This document shows, in pieces, positions 49,112 through 59,832 of a stretch of 64,000 nt of DNA. Within the stretch, counting starts at the first letter, position 1, and every line of letters begins with the position of its first letter. A model generated the notes under the pieces. It worked only from the letters and a program-made list of their open reading frames with translations. It ran no database searches and was not told the DNA's origin. Where the stretch lies: assembly GCF_002632615.1 (NCBI RefSeq), contig NZ_NITZ01000020.1:1-64000 (forward strand). Reading direction: 5' to 3'. Source of the stretch: Xenorhabdus miraniensis. Lineage in GTDB: Bacteria; Pseudomonadota; Gammaproteobacteria; Enterobacterales; Enterobacteriaceae. Made by a program: the position numbers and the translations under genes.

Positions 49112-49960
49112 ATGCAAAACACAAACATACAAAAAAAAATCTTGCGTACAATCTGTCCTGACGCTAAAGGATTAATCGCAAAAATCACAAATATTTGTTA
49201 CAAACATCAATTAAATATCGTTCAAAACAATGAGTTCGTAGATCATCGTACTGGACGTTTTTTTATGCGCACAGAACTAGAGGGTATTTTCAACGATGAA
49301 ACACTTCTGGCAGATTTGGATGATGCCCTGCCAGTCGGTTCAAACCGCGAATTAAATACAGCCGGTCGCCGCCGTATCGTTATCATGGTGACAAAAGAAG
49401 CACATTGTATTGGCGATATCTTAGTAAAAAGCGCCTATGGTGGATTGGATGTTGAAATTGCTGCTGTTATCGGCAATCACACAACCCTGCAACATTTGGT
49501 TGAACAGTTTGGTATTCCATTCCATTACATTAGCCATGAAGGTTTAACTCGTGAGCAACATGATGAAGCTCTCATGGCTCAAATTGATCAATATGAACCC
49601 GATTATGTTGTGCTCGCTAAATACATGCGTGTTTTAACACCCGCATTTGTTCAGCATTATCCAAACCAAATAATCAACATCCATCATTCATTCTTACCGG
49701 CATTCATCGGTGCACGCCCTTATCATCAGGCTTATGAGCGTGGTGTAAAAATCATTGGCGCCACTGCTCATTATGTAAACGATAGCTTAGACGAAGGCCC
49801 AATTATTACTCAGGATGTAATTAATGTGGATCACACCTATACTGCGGAAGAGATGATGCGTGCAGGGCGAGATGTTGAAAAAAATGTTTTGAGTCAGGCA
49901 TTGCACTCTGTTTTTTCTCAACGAGTCTTTGTATATGGTAACCGCACTATTATCCTTTAA
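49112..49960 (+). CDS. purU: Formyltetrahydrofolate deformylase
   Basis: A 282-residue enzyme (E. coli 280) that releases formate from 10-formyl-THF. It balances one-carbon pools and supplies formate for PurT. An N-terminal ACT domain (RTICPDAKGLIAKITNICYK, about 10-85) binds regulators such as glycine or methionine. The formyltransferase-fold domain carries the His of NIHHSFLPAFIGARPYHQAY and the Asp of DEGPIITQDV. It precedes tRNA-Tyr as in E. coli. Confidence 0.96.
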   Translation: MQNTNIQKKILRTICPDAKGLIAKITNICYKHQLNIVQNNEFVDHRTGRFFMRTELEGIFNDETLLADLDDALPVGSNRELNTAGRRRIVIMVTKEAHCIGDILVKSAYGGLDVEIAAVIGNHTTLQHLVEQFGIPFHYISHEGLTREQHDEALMAQIDQYEPDYVVLAKYMRVLTPAFVQHYPNQIINIHHSFLPAFIGARPYHQAYERGVKIIGATAHYVNDSLDEGPIITQDVINVDHTYTAEEMMRAGRDVEKNVLSQALHSVFSQRVFVYGNRTIIL

Positions 49961-50047
49961 AAAGTAAGAAGTTATTGGACGTTAGAGCATAATCTGCTCA
50001 TGAGGTTTAAAAAAACATCGTTCGATACTTTATTTTCAATAAACTAC

Positions 50048-50075
50048 TTTACAGCGGCGGCTTATTTGGTATTAT
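50048..50075 (+). promoter_or_regulatory. tyrT promoter with G+C-rich discriminator
   Basis: The -35 TTTACA (50048-50053) and -10 TATTAT (50070-50075), 16 bases apart, are followed by the G+C-rich GCCGTCCGC. The E. coli tyrT promoter starts TTTACAGCGGCG and has the same arrangement. A G+C-rich discriminator marks stringently controlled promoters. Confidence 0.88.
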
Positions 50076-50114
50076 GCCGTCCGCTGCTAACGACAGCGAA
50101 CAATTCAAAAATCT

Positions 50115-50199
<85 letters not shown>

Positions 50200-50412
50200 T
50201 CAAAGAATCACCCTTACTTTACATCACCCAATAATTCAACATATCCTGCTTTAGAGAAGCTCCAAAACCCTTTGAGCAAAATTCGAATGAATACAGCGTA
50301 ATGATAATGCCTATAGCGTATAGAATTACACGGAATGAGATAATGAAATGTATAGGTATGGATATAGTGTGGCGTGCGTGATGTGCTAATCCGAAGGTGA
50401 GGAACAAAATGA

Positions 50413-50435
50413 CGAATCACCCTTCCTCACCACCA
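50413..50435 (+). repeat. Degenerate copy of the tRNA-Tyr 3' end
   Basis: CGAATCACCCTTCCTCACCACCA, split here as CGAATCACCCTTC and CTCACCACCA, echoes the tRNA 3' end CGAATCCTTCCCCCACCACCA and is followed by the same ATCAAA. The preceding AAGGTGAGGA (50393-50402) can pair with TCCTCACC. The E. coli tyrT operon has comparable downstream repeats that include the last 19 bases of the tRNA. A remnant attachment site is the alternative. Confidence 0.55.
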
Positions 50436-50501
50436 TCAAAAATCTACCCCAAGCCCTGAGTGCATTACAAAAGCAATAAATGCCTTTGGATAAGTACCAA
50501 T

Positions 50502-50534
50502 AGCGGAGCTGGGAAATCTGGAGTTCGCTCCGCT
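50502..50534 (-). terminator. Hairpin after the LysR gene
   Basis: AGCGGAGC (50502-50509) and GCTCCGCT (50527-50534) form a perfect 8-bp G+C-rich stem with a 17-base loop, just past the LysR stop codon. No T run follows on the minus strand. Confidence 0.5.
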
Positions 50535-50545
50535 TATGTAATCGG

Positions 50546-51409
50546 CTACTCCATATCGCTAACAGAGTCGATGAAACGATTTAACACGCTTGAATGAGAC
50601 TTTGATTTGTAGACATAACACTGATTCACTGCATCAGGTCGTGATATTGGAATGAAGCCTAAGCTTTCTCCCTCTTCCAATGCGCCGGAGTGGGAATCTG
50701 TAATACAAATATAATCGGTTGACTGAATAAAATTAAGACAGCATTCTATATTGTCCATCTGTCGAATATTGACCTTCTCTCCATTTTTTATCATTTCCTC
50801 TTCCAAATTCTTTATCAAATTACCTTTGTAGAGTACGGGATCACATAACCATGTTCTCTTTTTCAGTAATTGAGTAAAGTCCCCATTCACTTCATTCAAT
50901 AACTCTTTACGGCAGCAGATCCCTAAATTTGGCCCATCAATTTTCCGTACAAGACTGAATCTATCACTAAGTACTTTTTCTGAGCTTAAAATTATCGTAT
51001 TACCCTCATAGTCAACTATTTCATCAATGTTATCATAACTGAAGCGTAATATATTTACTTGAGCATTATTTCTGTCCGCTGCTTTATAAAGCGAAATCAG
51101 ATGCTTTTTCTTACCCCAATCATGGTATATATTTACCACATTACAAATACTCCCGCTGATGTGTTTCTTTGTAATTTCTTTCTCTTTCAAATAGAGCTCT
51201 TTTAGGTCATTATATAACTCCACTCCGTCTTTGGTCAGAATCATCCCAAACTTCTCCCTTTTAAATAAGCGCTTTCCTAACGTCGCTTCAAAGTCTTTAA
51301 TTGATTTAGCGACTGGGGGAGTAGTACGGTTCATCACTCTTGCCGCCTTGCTTAAAGAACCCATTTCCACCACCGCCATGAATGCTTCTAATTTACGAGA
51401 AAAAAACAT
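50546..51409 (-). CDS. Orphan LysR-type transcriptional regulator
   Basis: A 287-residue LysR-family protein. The winged helix-turn-helix occupies about residues 1-62 (KLEAFMAVVEMGSLSKAARV, RTTPPVAKSIKDFEATLGKRLFKRE in two parts), and a periplasmic-binding-like sensor domain follows. The sensor half is diverged, and I cannot assign a named subfamily. AGGAACGG lies before ATG. No metabolic operon is divergent from it: the nearest gene, xthA, starts 650 bases away. The gene is more A+T-rich than its neighbours and follows the tRNA-Tyr relic, so acquisition at that site is plausible. Confidence 0.85.
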   Translation of the reverse strand: MFFSRKLEAFMAVVEMGSLSKAARVMNRTTPPVAKSIKDFEATLGKRLFKREKFGMILTKDGVELYNDLKELYLKEKEITKKHISGSICNVVNIYHDWGKKKHLISLYKAADRNNAQVNILRFSYDNIDEIVDYEGNTIILSSEKVLSDRFSLVRKIDGPNLGICCRKELLNEVNGDFTQLLKKRTWLCDPVLYKGNLIKNLEEEMIKNGEKVNIRQMDNIECCLNFIQSTDYICITDSHSGALEEGESLGFIPISRPDAVNQCYVYKSKSHSSVLNRFIDSVSDME

Positions 51410-52060
51410 AATTCACCGTTCCTATGTAACTTGTGGCTAAAATAATTTCCTTGAAATGGCCTTCTCATCAGGTAACCGCTAAATCAAACTTGATATTATG
51501 AAGGTACAATTTTGTACAATAAAAATAGATATTTTTCAAATGACATTTATATAAAATGCCAGCCCCTGATGCAATAATGCGGTTTAGATGAACTATATAA
51601 TTCATCTATATCATGATGAATATTCCACCGTGATTGTAAGCCATTAATAAATATAACCATGACCTACAAGTCCAAATTTCTATCAGAGATTGATTAACTC
51701 TTCTACTTTTTCATTAATTAATTTTTGTAACGCACAACATAAAATAAATTCAAAGCATAAAAAACCTAACAAGGATTATAATATCACTCGTTTAATATAA
51801 CATATTAAAACTAGTGAATTATCATATATCCTTTAATTCATTACTTGTTATCTTTGTGTTTTATTATTATTTATAAAACGATTCGACACTATAAATTTGG
51901 GGTAGCAAGAGTATTATACTCATAATAGTATTACATATAGGAGTAAAGTAGCGAAATATCAAGTTAGTTAGGTAAAATTTATTATTTAATAAATAGTTAC
52001 ATCTTTATTTATATCTGTTAACATTAAAAACCAGTACATTCTCAAGGTGATTATAACGAT
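51410..52060. other. A+T-rich non-coding interval before xthA
   Basis: 651 bases with no supportable gene. The region just upstream of the LysR start should contain its promoter and autoregulatory site. Short inverted motifs around AGTATTATACTCATAATAG (about 51909-51930) are visible but not assignable. Confidence 0.5.
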
Positions 52061-52867
52061 ATGAAATTTATCTCATTCAATATTAATGGATTGCGAGCAC
52101 GCCCCCATCAACTTGCTGCCATTGTTGAACAACACCAACCAGATGTGATCGGATTACAGGAAATAAAAGTTCACGATGAAATGTTTCCCTTAGAAGAAGT
52201 GAGCAAACTGGGCTATCACGTCTTCTATCACGGCCAAAAATCACACTATGGTGTTGCCTTGCTTACCCGCCAGCAACCCGTAGAAGTTCGCAAGGGTTTC
52301 CCTACAGATGGTGAAGATGCACAACGTCGTATCATTATGGCTGATATCGAAACACCTCTCGGTTTATTAACTGTAATCAACGGCTATTTTCCTCAAGGAG
52401 AAAGTCGTGATCATCCAGTCAAATTTCCGGCAAAAGAAAATTTTTATCAGGATCTGCAATCCTACTTAGTCAATCACCATACCCCAGAATCACACATTCT
52501 GATCATGGGAGATATGAATATCAGCCCTACTGATCTTGATATAGGAATCGGAGAAAACAATCAAAAACGCTGGTTAAAAACGGGGAAATGCTCTTTCCTG
52601 CCAGAAGAGAGAGAATGGATGGAACGCCTTAAGAATTGGGGATTAATCGATACATTCCGGGCTAAACATCCCGAAATCAATGACCAATTCTCTTGGTTTG
52701 ATTATCGCTCAAAAGGGTTTGATGATAATCGCGGATTACGCATTGATTTGTTGCTTGCCAGCCAATCCTTAGCAGAACGGTGTATCTCTTCAGGCATTGA
52801 TTATGCCATTCGCAGCATGGAAAAACCGTCTGATCACGCTCCTGTCTGGACAGAATTTGAAATATAA
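52061..52867 (+). CDS. xthA: Exonuclease III
   Basis: A 268-residue AP endonuclease and 3'-5' exonuclease, the same length as in E. coli, acting in base-excision repair. Motifs: [13 protein letters not shown] at the N-terminus, GLQEIKV with the metal-binding Glu, [24 protein letters not shown] and the catalytic His in [11 protein letters not shown]. It converges on topB across a hairpin. The order xthA-topB-selD-ydjA-sppA-ansA-pncA follows E. coli. Confidence 0.96.
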   Translation: MKFISFNINGLRARPHQLAAIVEQHQPDVIGLQEIKVHDEMFPLEEVSKLGYHVFYHGQKSHYGVALLTRQQPVEVRKGFPTDGEDAQRRIIMADIETPLGLLTVINGYFPQGESRDHPVKFPAKENFYQDLQSYLVNHHTPESHILIMGDMNISPTDLDIGIGENNQKRWLKTGKCSFLPEEREWMERLKNWGLIDTFRAKHPEINDQFSWFDYRSKGFDDNRGLRIDLLLASQSLAERCISSGIDYAIRSMEKPSDHAPVWTEFEI

Positions 52868-52883
52868 TTACCAAATTATGAAA

Positions 52884-52910
52884 CACAGCACCATGAATTA
52901 TGGTGCTGTG
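52884..52910. terminator. Hairpin between xthA and topB
   Basis: CACAGCACCAT (52884-52894) and ATGGTGCTGTG (52900-52910) form a perfect 11-bp stem with a 5-base loop between convergent genes. It is a likely bidirectional terminator although the flanking T runs are short. Confidence 0.75.
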
Positions 52911-52922
52911 CTATCACATTTA

Positions 52923-54863
52923 TTACGTCCGATTAACTTTATCTGTCTTTGTCTTATTCTGACGGGATTTTGTCTGTTTCCCTTTTTTACCTTTTGCAGG
53001 AGCAGGAGGTAAGTCCCTGAACGCCTTCAAATTTCGGTATTGTTTTGCCTGCCAGATTAATTGTTGCAACGTCTCTTGAAGAGGCAACATAAAATCCTGA
53101 TAGCGGAATTGCTTTTCACTGATTTGCGTCAGCCGGGATTCCCAATGTGCTGTCATATCGGGTAATACAGCCATATCCGGCAATACATGGATCAACGCTC
53201 GCCCGGCAGGTGTGGCATGAATATAACGCCCTTTTTTATATAAAAACTCCCGTTTAAATAGCAGCTCAATAATCCCTGCCCGGGTTGCTTCCGTACCTAA
53301 ACCATCTGTTGCCCTCAGAACCTTTTTCAATGCCTTATCCTGGACAAATCGGGCGATACCCGTCATTGCAGACAATAATGTTGCATCGGTAAAAGGTCGT
53401 GGTGGTTGTGTCTGCCTTTCCACCACTTCCCCCTTCTCACACAAAAGCTCATCGCCCTTAGCAACAATCGGTAATGGAGTACCTTCGTTCTCTTCATCCC
53501 GCTCCTTGTTACCAAGCAAAGTTCTCCAGCCCGCTTCTGCTAAAAAACGTGCTTTAGCGATAAATTTTCCACCTGCAATATCGAGTTCAATCGTACACTT
53601 ACGGAATACTGCATCAGGGAAAAATTGCATCAGATATTGCCGGGCAATTAAGCCATAAATGTGACTTTCATTATCTGTCAAATTAACTTGGCTACTGCGG
53701 GCAGTAGGAACAATGGCATGATGCGCATCCACTTTCTTATCATCCCAACAACGATTCTTTTTATCCACATCCAAAGCATCTTGAGGAAGCAAATGTGCAG
53801 CATGCACTGAAATAGCATTCAGGACCGCATGACGCCCTGCAAAATGTTCTTCTGGTAAATAACGACAGTCCGAGCGTGGGTAAGTAATCAATTTATGGGT
53901 TTCATAGAGCCGCTGACAAATATCCAGTACTTCTTGGGCACTCAAACCAAAACGCTTGGCTGCTTCAATCTGCAAGGAAGAAAGCGAAAATGGCAATGGT
54001 GCAGTTTCTGATTCCCGTTTATCCTGATAGGCTGCGACATAGGCAGGTTGCCCTGTAATACGCGCTACAACATGCTCTGCTAATGGACGGTGAATTACCC
54101 TTCCTTCCTCGTCCTGAAAATCAATACATGATTCACTTGGCTGCCATAATGCCGTAAACCGCTCTTCATTTGGCGTGACAATATGTGCTTTAACCTCAAA
54201 AAAATCTTTCGGCACAAAATGCTCTATTTCTTCATCACGACGAACAACTAACCCTAAAACGGGTGTTTGAACACGCCCAACAGATAACACCCCCTGATAA
54301 CCTGCATTCTGGCCCAATAACGTATAAGCACGGGTCATATTGATGCCATAAAGCCAATCTGCTCTCGCTCTGGCAAGTGCAGAAACACACAAAGGAACAA
54401 ATTCCCTGTTGCTTCTCAGACGTTCAATCGCTTTTGTGACTGCCTGAGGATTCAAGTCATTAATCAGGCAACGTTGGACATTTTGCTTTTTTTCCGTATC
54501 CAGCGCTAAAAAATCCAGTACTTCATCCACCAGCAATTGCCCTTCACGATCCGGGTCACCTGCATGGACAATTTCGTTCGCCCTTTCCAGTAGGGATTTA
54601 ATTGTATTGAGCTGCTTAGCCACGTCAGCCCGTGGCTTTAACTGCCATTTTTCAGGAATGATCGGTAAATCAGCCAATACCCAGCGGGCATAACGGGTAT
54701 CGTAAGCATCTGGCTCAGCCTGCTCTAATAGATGACCAACACACCAGGTAACAAACTGATTATTACCGCACTCTATAAACCCATCCCCACGCCGATGAGG
54801 TTTCGGTAACACATCCGCTATAGCTCTCGCTAGGCTGGGTTTTTCTGCAATAAAAAGACGCAT
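52923..54863 (-). CDS. topB: DNA topoisomerase III
   Basis: A 646-residue type IA topoisomerase (E. coli 653) that decatenates replication products. It begins with the Toprim domain ([33 protein letters not shown] carries the metal-binding acidic residues). The catalytic Tyr lies in [14 protein letters not shown] near 328. The C-terminus ends in a basic Lys-rich tail. ATG 54863 is the family start; an in-frame TTG at 54875 lies nearer an AGGT site and would add four residues. Confidence 0.95.
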   Translation of the reverse strand: MRLFIAEKPSLARAIADVLPKPHRRGDGFIECGNNQFVTWCVGHLLEQAEPDAYDTRYARWVLADLPIIPEKWQLKPRADVAKQLNTIKSLLERANEIVHAGDPDREGQLLVDEVLDFLALDTEKKQNVQRCLINDLNPQAVTKAIERLRSNREFVPLCVSALARARADWLYGINMTRAYTLLGQNAGYQGVLSVGRVQTPVLGLVVRRDEEIEHFVPKDFFEVKAHIVTPNEERFTALWQPSESCIDFQDEEGRVIHRPLAEHVVARITGQPAYVAAYQDKRESETAPLPFSLSSLQIEAAKRFGLSAQEVLDICQRLYETHKLITYPRSDCRYLPEEHFAGRHAVLNAISVHAAHLLPQDALDVDKKNRCWDDKKVDAHHAIVPTARSSQVNLTDNESHIYGLIARQYLMQFFPDAVFRKCTIELDIAGGKFIAKARFLAEAGWRTLLGNKERDEENEGTPLPIVAKGDELLCEKGEVVERQTQPPRPFTDATLLSAMTGIARFVQDKALKKVLRATDGLGTEATRAGIIELLFKREFLYKKGRYIHATPAGRALIHVLPDMAVLPDMTAHWESRLTQISEKQFRYQDFMLPLQETLQQLIWQAKQYRNLKAFRDLPPAPAKGKKGKQTKSRQNKTKTDKVNRT

Positions 54864-54979
54864 GGAATTATTCAATATTTACCTGTAAAAAATATACTTT
54901 AAATACATCATACTATTTCAACAAATTTTCTAAGCTTCCTTACTCGGATAATGGCTTTTAAATGAGTAATTGTGGTTAT

Positions 54980-56023
54980 TTATTCAACAACTTCAATTAA
55001 TGCCCTGTCTGAGCTTGGTTCAGACAATTCACCAATCGCTATCAAATCAATGTCGTGGTTGCGTGCAATGGCTTCCGCCTCTTTCACGGCATCCGGCAAA
55101 ATAGCCAGCAATAAACCGCCCGACGTTTGTGGATCACACAGGAGATGGCGTTGACGAACAGTCATTTCTCCTATTAAGTGCCCATAACTGTCAAAGTTGC
55201 GCCCCGTGCCACCAGGTACGCAACCTTTTTCAATATAAACATCAACATCCGGCAATCTTGGTATCTGCGAAAACTTGACCGTTGCCTGAACGCCTGAGCC
55301 TTCACAAATTTCACCTAAATGCCCTAACAGGCCAAAACCTGTTACATCCGTCATCGCCGTGACACCTTCAATACCTGCAAAATCTGCGCCTGCTTTATTC
55401 AGCCTGCACATGGTTTCTTTCGCAACACCTTGGTGTTCAGGCCGAAGCAAACCTTTCTTTTCAGCGGTGGTCAATACGCCAATACCTAAAGGCTTAGTCA
55501 AAAACAGGTGGCTGCCTGCCCTTGCCTGATTATTACGCTTCACACGCTCAATATTGATGATACCGGTCACTGCCAAACCAAAAATGGGCTCAGGGGCGTC
55601 AATCGAATGCCCGCCAGCAAGGGAAATACCTGCCGCCTGACAAACAGCCCGCCCCCCCTCAATGACTTTTTGGGCAATTTCCGGGGGCAATTTAGCAATT
55701 GGCCACCCCAGAATTGCGATCGCCATTATCGGCTTGCCTCCCATCGCGTAAATATCACTGATGGCATTAGTCGCCGCAATACGACCAAAATCAAATGGAT
55801 CATCAACAATTGGCATAAAGAAATCCGTAGTGCTAATGATGCCTGTGCCATTGCCAATATCATACACAGCAGCATCATCACGGGTTTCGTTACCCACCAG
55901 CAAATTAGGATCGAAAAATTTTGCTTGTTCACTATGCAAAATAGTTTCCAATACCTTAGGAGAAATTTTGCAGCCACATCCGGCGCCATGGCTATACTGA
56001 GTCAGACGGATTTCTGTTGACAT
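54980..56023 (-). CDS. selD: Selenophosphate synthetase
   Basis: A 347-residue ATP-dependent enzyme making selenophosphate from selenide for selenocysteine and selenouridine. The catalytic residue is Cys16 in [13 protein letters not shown], followed by Lys19; it is a cysteine form, not a selenocysteine form. The metal-binding [13 protein letters not shown] and the [18 protein letters not shown] and [12 protein letters not shown] motifs are intact. It implies that a selenium pathway (selA, selB, selC or mnmH) exists elsewhere. It is 14 bases after ydjA, so the two are likely co-transcribed. Confidence 0.96.
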   Translation of the reverse strand: MSTEIRLTQYSHGAGCGCKISPKVLETILHSEQAKFFDPNLLVGNETRDDAAVYDIGNGTGIISTTDFFMPIVDDPFDFGRIAATNAISDIYAMGGKPIMAIAILGWPIAKLPPEIAQKVIEGGRAVCQAAGISLAGGHSIDAPEPIFGLAVTGIINIERVKRNNQARAGSHLFLTKPLGIGVLTTAEKKGLLRPEHQGVAKETMCRLNKAGADFAGIEGVTAMTDVTGFGLLGHLGEICEGSGVQATVKFSQIPRLPDVDVYIEKGCVPGGTGRNFDSYGHLIGEMTVRQRHLLCDPQTSGGLLLAILPDAVKEAEAIARNHDIDLIAIGELSEPSSDRALIEVVE

Positions 56024-56037
56024 TGTTGTTCACTCCG

Positions 56038-56589
56038 TTAGAAGTAACTGACAAATTGTGTTAAGTCTGGCGTGGCTACTTTTACTGGAGCCTTGAGTTC
56101 CGGCGTCCCTAAATAGAGGAACCCCACAATTTTGTCATTCTCATTACATCCCAGACCCGCTTTGACAATAGGATCTTCTGTCCATGAGCCTGAGCGCCAT
56201 ATGCCGCCAAAACCCTGGGCAACAGCCGCCATCTGCATGGCGTGAACGGCACAGCCCGCAGCAACAACTTGTTCCCATGCAGGTACTTTTGCATGTTCAA
56301 CCACTTTAGCAATAACCGTGATGATCATCGGAGCACGATAAGGTGCATTTTTTGCTTTTGCTTCAACCTCTTTGCCTAATTCTCCCTCAATAGCCGCTTT
56401 TTCAAGAAGTGCGCTAAATTTATCAATGCCTTCTCCCTGCATCACAACAAAATGCCAAGGACGCAATGCCCCATGGTCAGGTGCTCTCATCCCTGCGGCC
56501 AAAATATGTTGTAATTCGTTTCCTTCTGGGGCGGGTGTCGTTAAGCGGGCAATTGAACGACGATTCAACAAAAGTTCCAAAGCATTCAT
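56038..56589 (-). CDS. ydjA: YdjA, nitroreductase-family protein
   Basis: A 183-residue FMN-dependent nitroreductase-fold protein, the same length as E. coli Ydj[34 protein letters not shown] and [15 protein letters not shown] are conserved. ATG 56589 has a perfect AGGAGG site; the longer in-frame start ten codons upstream lacks one. The natural substrate is unknown. The linkage to selD is conserved in enterobacteria. Confidence 0.94.
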   Translation of the reverse strand: MNALELLLNRRSIARLTTPAPEGNELQHILAAGMRAPDHGALRPWHFVVMQGEGIDKFSALLEKAAIEGELGKEVEAKAKNAPYRAPMIITVIAKVVEHAKVPAWEQVVAAGCAVHAMQMAAVAQGFGGIWRSGSWTEDPIVKAGLGCNENDKIVGFLYLGTPELKAPVKVATPDLTQFVSYF

Positions 56590-56756
56590 GATTTCCTCCT
56601 GAATAAGATAATCTGTCACAAACCAACATTCTCTGTTTATTTGTTAATGAATGAAAGCACAGAAATCGTTTTTTCAACCACTCACGTGATTTCTGGCTGA
56701 CATTTACAAATAAGCTGATTAGGATAACCCCATTTGATACCATAACTGGAGACGAT

Positions 56757-58649
56757 ATGCGTACTTTATGGAAGTTTATAGCGTCATTATTTAAATGGAG
56801 TTGGAAGCTGCTAAATTTCGTTCGCCAACTTATTTCTAATTTTATCTTTATCCTGCTGATTGTTGTCGTTGCCGTTGGCATAATCGCTTACCAGCACCAA
56901 TCTAATTCTAACGATAACTACCAAGGCGCATTATATGTAGATCTATCTGGTATAGTTCTTGACCGAGTATCCTCTCGCAACCCGCTTGATCTATTGGGAA
57001 AAAGCCTTTTCGACTCCTCCGGTAAAAGTTCACAGGAAACTTCTGTATTTGACATTGTTGACAGCATTCGTCGTGCCAAAAATGATCCCAAAATTACTGG
57101 AATGGTATTAAAGCTGAATAACTTTATCGGTGCAGATCAGCCTTCCATGAGGTATATCGGCAAAACCATCAGCGAATTTAAAGCGGCGGGCAAACCTGTT
57201 TTTGCAATAGGTGATACTTACAGTCAATCACAATATTATTTAGCCAGTTATGCAAATGAAATATACCTGTCCCCACAAGGAACCGTTGATATCCATGGTT
57301 TCTCGACCAATCATTTGTACTACAAATCATTATTGGACACGCTGAAAGTTTCTAACCATATTTTTCGTGTAGGAACCTATAAATCGGCAGTGGAGCCCTT
57401 TTTACGGGATGATATGTCAGAAGAAGCACGTCAAGCTGACAGCCTGTGGCTCAACGAGCTTTGGAATAATTACTTAAATACCATTGCCGCTAACAGGAAG
57501 ACTTCTGCCGAACAAATATCCCCTGCTGCAACTAACTTCCTTGAAAAATTTCGTAAAGCAGATGGTGATGCCGCACTGTATGCGTATCAAAACAAGCTGG
57601 TCAATTATATTGAGCCACGCAGTACTATTGAAAACAAAATGAAGGAAATCTTCGGTTGGGATGCGGAACGAAAGCATTTCAACTACATCAGCATCTATGA
57701 TTATATTGCCCTGAAACCAGTACAAACCCTGGGCAATAATCAAGGTAATATTGCCGTTATTATTGCTGAAGGCGCGATTCTGGATGGTAAAGAAGAGCCA
57801 GGCGTAGTAGGAAGTGACACAATTGTGGAGCAGCTACGTGAAGCACGCAATAATCCTGACATAAAAGCGATCGTATTGCGGGTAAACAGCCCTGGTGGCA
57901 GTATCGGTGCATCAGAGATTATTCGTAGCGAAATCGCAGCCATCCGCTATGGCAATGGAAAAAATAATGGTGAAGGCGCTAAACCTGTTGTGGTTTCAAT
58001 GGGAGGTTTAGCAGCATCAGGCGGCTACTGGATATCCACCCCGGCCAACTACATCATTGCAGATCCAAATACATTAACAGGTTCTATCGGTGTTTTTGGT
58101 CTGTTTCAAACTTTTGAAAAAAGCCTAAATTATATCGGTGTGAATACTGATGGTGTTTCAACAACGCCACTGGCAGATATCTCCGCAACCAAAGGCATTA
58201 ACCAAATCGCCTCCGATGTAATACAGTTGTCTATCGAAAATGGCTACAGTAAGTTTATCAAACTGGTTGCACATTCACGTAATAAGTCGCTGGATGAAAC
58301 CAATAAAATTGCTCAAGGACGTGTTTGGAGCGGCTTTGATGCCAAAAAACTGGGTTTAGTCGATCAGTTGGGTGATTTTGATGATGCTGTCAAAAAAGCC
58401 TCTGAACTGGCAGGCGTTAAAAACGTATCACTGAACTGGATGCAGCCTGAACTCTCATTCTCTGAAAGAATGATGTTAGGTTTCACTTCATCAGCACAAG
58501 CCCTGCTGCCAAATGTATTACAGTCAATGTTGCCAGCTCCGTTTTCTCAGGTTGCTCAAGACATGAAAAAACAGGCTGTGTTTTATAACAATATGAATGA
58601 TCCGCAGCATATTTATACATTCTGTCTGAACTGTGTCGATATCCGTTAA
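56757..58649 (+). CDS. sppA: Signal peptide peptidase SppA, protease IV
   Basis: A 630-residue inner-membrane S49 protease (E. coli 618) that degrades cleaved signal peptides. There is one N-terminal membrane helix (about 25-47). Two tandem S49 domains follow; the second holds the catalytic Ser in GGLAASGGYWISTP, and the Lys partner is expected in the first domain (FRVGTYKSAVEPF). LRVNSPGGSIGASE lies in the second domain. Divergent from ydjA and ended by a strong terminator. SohB at the left end of the window is the shorter relative. Confidence 0.95.
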   Translation: MRTLWKFIASLFKWSWKLLNFVRQLISNFIFILLIVVVAVGIIAYQHQSNSNDNYQGALYVDLSGIVLDRVSSRNPLDLLGKSLFDSSGKSSQETSVFDIVDSIRRAKNDPKITGMVLKLNNFIGADQPSMRYIGKTISEFKAAGKPVFAIGDTYSQSQYYLASYANEIYLSPQGTVDIHGFSTNHLYYKSLLDTLKVSNHIFRVGTYKSAVEPFLRDDMSEEARQADSLWLNELWNNYLNTIAANRKTSAEQISPAATNFLEKFRKADGDAALYAYQNKLVNYIEPRSTIENKMKEIFGWDAERKHFNYISIYDYIALKPVQTLGNNQGNIAVIIAEGAILDGKEEPGVVGSDTIVEQLREARNNPDIKAIVLRVNSPGGSIGASEIIRSEIAAIRYGNGKNNGEGAKPVVVSMGGLAASGGYWISTPANYIIADPNTLTGSIGVFGLFQTFEKSLNYIGVNTDGVSTTPLADISATKGINQIASDVIQLSIENGYSKFIKLVAHSRNKSLDETNKIAQGRVWSGFDAKKLGLVDQLGDFDDAVKKASELAGVKNVSLNWMQPELSFSERMMLGFTSSAQALLPNVLQSMLPAPFSQVAQDMKKQAVFYNNMNDPQHIYTFCLNCVDIR

Positions 58650-58661
58650 AAACGACTTATC

Positions 58662-58705
58662 TATACCCAATAGATTTCAAGTTGTGTCGCGACGGGTATA
58701 CCTCA
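58662..58705. repeat. Palindromic intergenic repeat element (short form)
   Basis: TATACCCAATAGATTTCAAG (58663-58682) is followed by a GTCGCGAC palindrome, GGGTATACC and AAATTTGAAG. The left part shares CTATAC, a spacer and TTCAAGTTG with the element at 13002. It lies between the sppA stop and its terminator. Confidence 0.6.
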
Positions 58706-58711
58706 AATTTG

Positions 58712-58740
58712 AAGCCTGATTTCACGATCAGGCTTTTTTT
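58712..58740 (+). terminator. sppA terminator
   Basis: AAGCCTGAT (58712-58720) and ATCAGGCTT (58727-58735) form a perfect stem with a 6-base loop, followed by a T run to 58740. Confidence 0.93.
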
Positions 58741-58791
58741 ATTCCCCATACTCCCTATAATCCGGCTAAATATTTTTATTGAGACGTGATC

Positions 58792-59811
58792 ATGCAGAAG
58801 AAATCTATCTATGTTGTTTACACTGGCGGCACAATCGGGATGCAGCATTCTCCTAATGGGTACATTCCTGTCTCCGGCCATTTGCAACAGCAACTCGCAA
58901 AAATGCCTGAATTCCACCGACCAGAAATGCCAACATTTACGATCCGTGAACATCAACCCCTGATTGACTCTTCTGATATGAGTCCTGATGACTGGGGCAT
59001 TATCGCAAATGATATCCACCAGAATTATCATGACTATGACGGCTTTGTTATTCTGCATGGCACCGACACCATGGCTTTCACTGCCTCAGCGCTTTCTTTC
59101 ATGCTTGAGAACCTCAACAAGCCGGTTATTGTGACAGGGTCACAAATACCTTTAGAAGCATTACGTTCTGATGGTCAGACAAACTTACTTAACGCCTTGT
59201 ATCTTGCTGCAAACTACCCTATCAACGAAGTCAGCCTGTTTTTCAACAACAAATTGTTTCGTGGAAACAGAACAGTTAAAGCCCACGCTGATGGTTTTGA
59301 TGCCTTTTCATCCCCTAACTGTTCACCATTAATGGAAGCAGGCATCAATATTCGCACTTTCAAAACAAGCCCCATACCTGCCAAGCACAGCGAGTTTGTC
59401 GTCAATCCGATCACATCACAACCGATTGGTGTTGTAACCATCTACCCAGGCTTATCCAGCCAAGTGGTAGAAAACATCCTGATGCAACCGGTTAAGGCAT
59501 TGATTTTAAGATCATATGGAGTTGGCAATGCCCCGCAATGTGCCTCTTTGCTAAAAACATTAAGAGAAGCGACCGAGCGAGGAATTATCGTGGTTAATTT
59601 GACTCAGTGTATTTCTGGCCGGGTCAATATGGAGGGATATGCTACCGGTCACTCACTGGCCGCATCAGGTGTTATCAGCGGTTATGACATGACTTTCGAG
59701 GCCGCCTTGACGAAATTGCACTATTTATTGAGCCAATCTTACACACCCGAAGAAATTCGCTACCTGATGCAGCAGAATTTGCGCGGTGAATTGAGCTATT
59801 CAGATGATTAA
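58792..59811 (+). CDS. ansA: Type I (cytoplasmic) L-asparaginase
   Basis: A 339-residue asparaginase (E. coli 338) that hydrolyses asparagine to aspartate and ammonia. Catalytic threonines are visible in VVYTGGTIGMQ (near residue 12) and in LHGTDTMAFTASAL. ATG 58792 (MQKKSIYV) matches the family start and has GAG-type spacing; an in-frame start two codons earlier is less likely. It lies 21 bases before pncA and is probably co-transcribed, as in E. coli. Confidence 0.96.
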   Translation: MQKKSIYVVYTGGTIGMQHSPNGYIPVSGHLQQQLAKMPEFHRPEMPTFTIREHQPLIDSSDMSPDDWGIIANDIHQNYHDYDGFVILHGTDTMAFTASALSFMLENLNKPVIVTGSQIPLEALRSDGQTNLLNALYLAANYPINEVSLFFNNKLFRGNRTVKAHADGFDAFSSPNCSPLMEAGINIRTFKTSPIPAKHSEFVVNPITSQPIGVVTIYPGLSSQVVENILMQPVKALILRSYGVGNAPQCASLLKTLREATERGIIVVNLTQCISGRVNMEGYATGHSLAASGVISGYDMTFEAALTKLHYLLSQSYTPEEIRYLMQQNLRGELSYSDD

Positions 59812-59832
59812 TAAAAAGGTAAATCGAGAAAT

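Noticed and set aside
55508..56020. 170-codon plus-strand open frame opposite selD
   Set aside because: selD is intact and conserved on the minus strand; this is a shadow frame.
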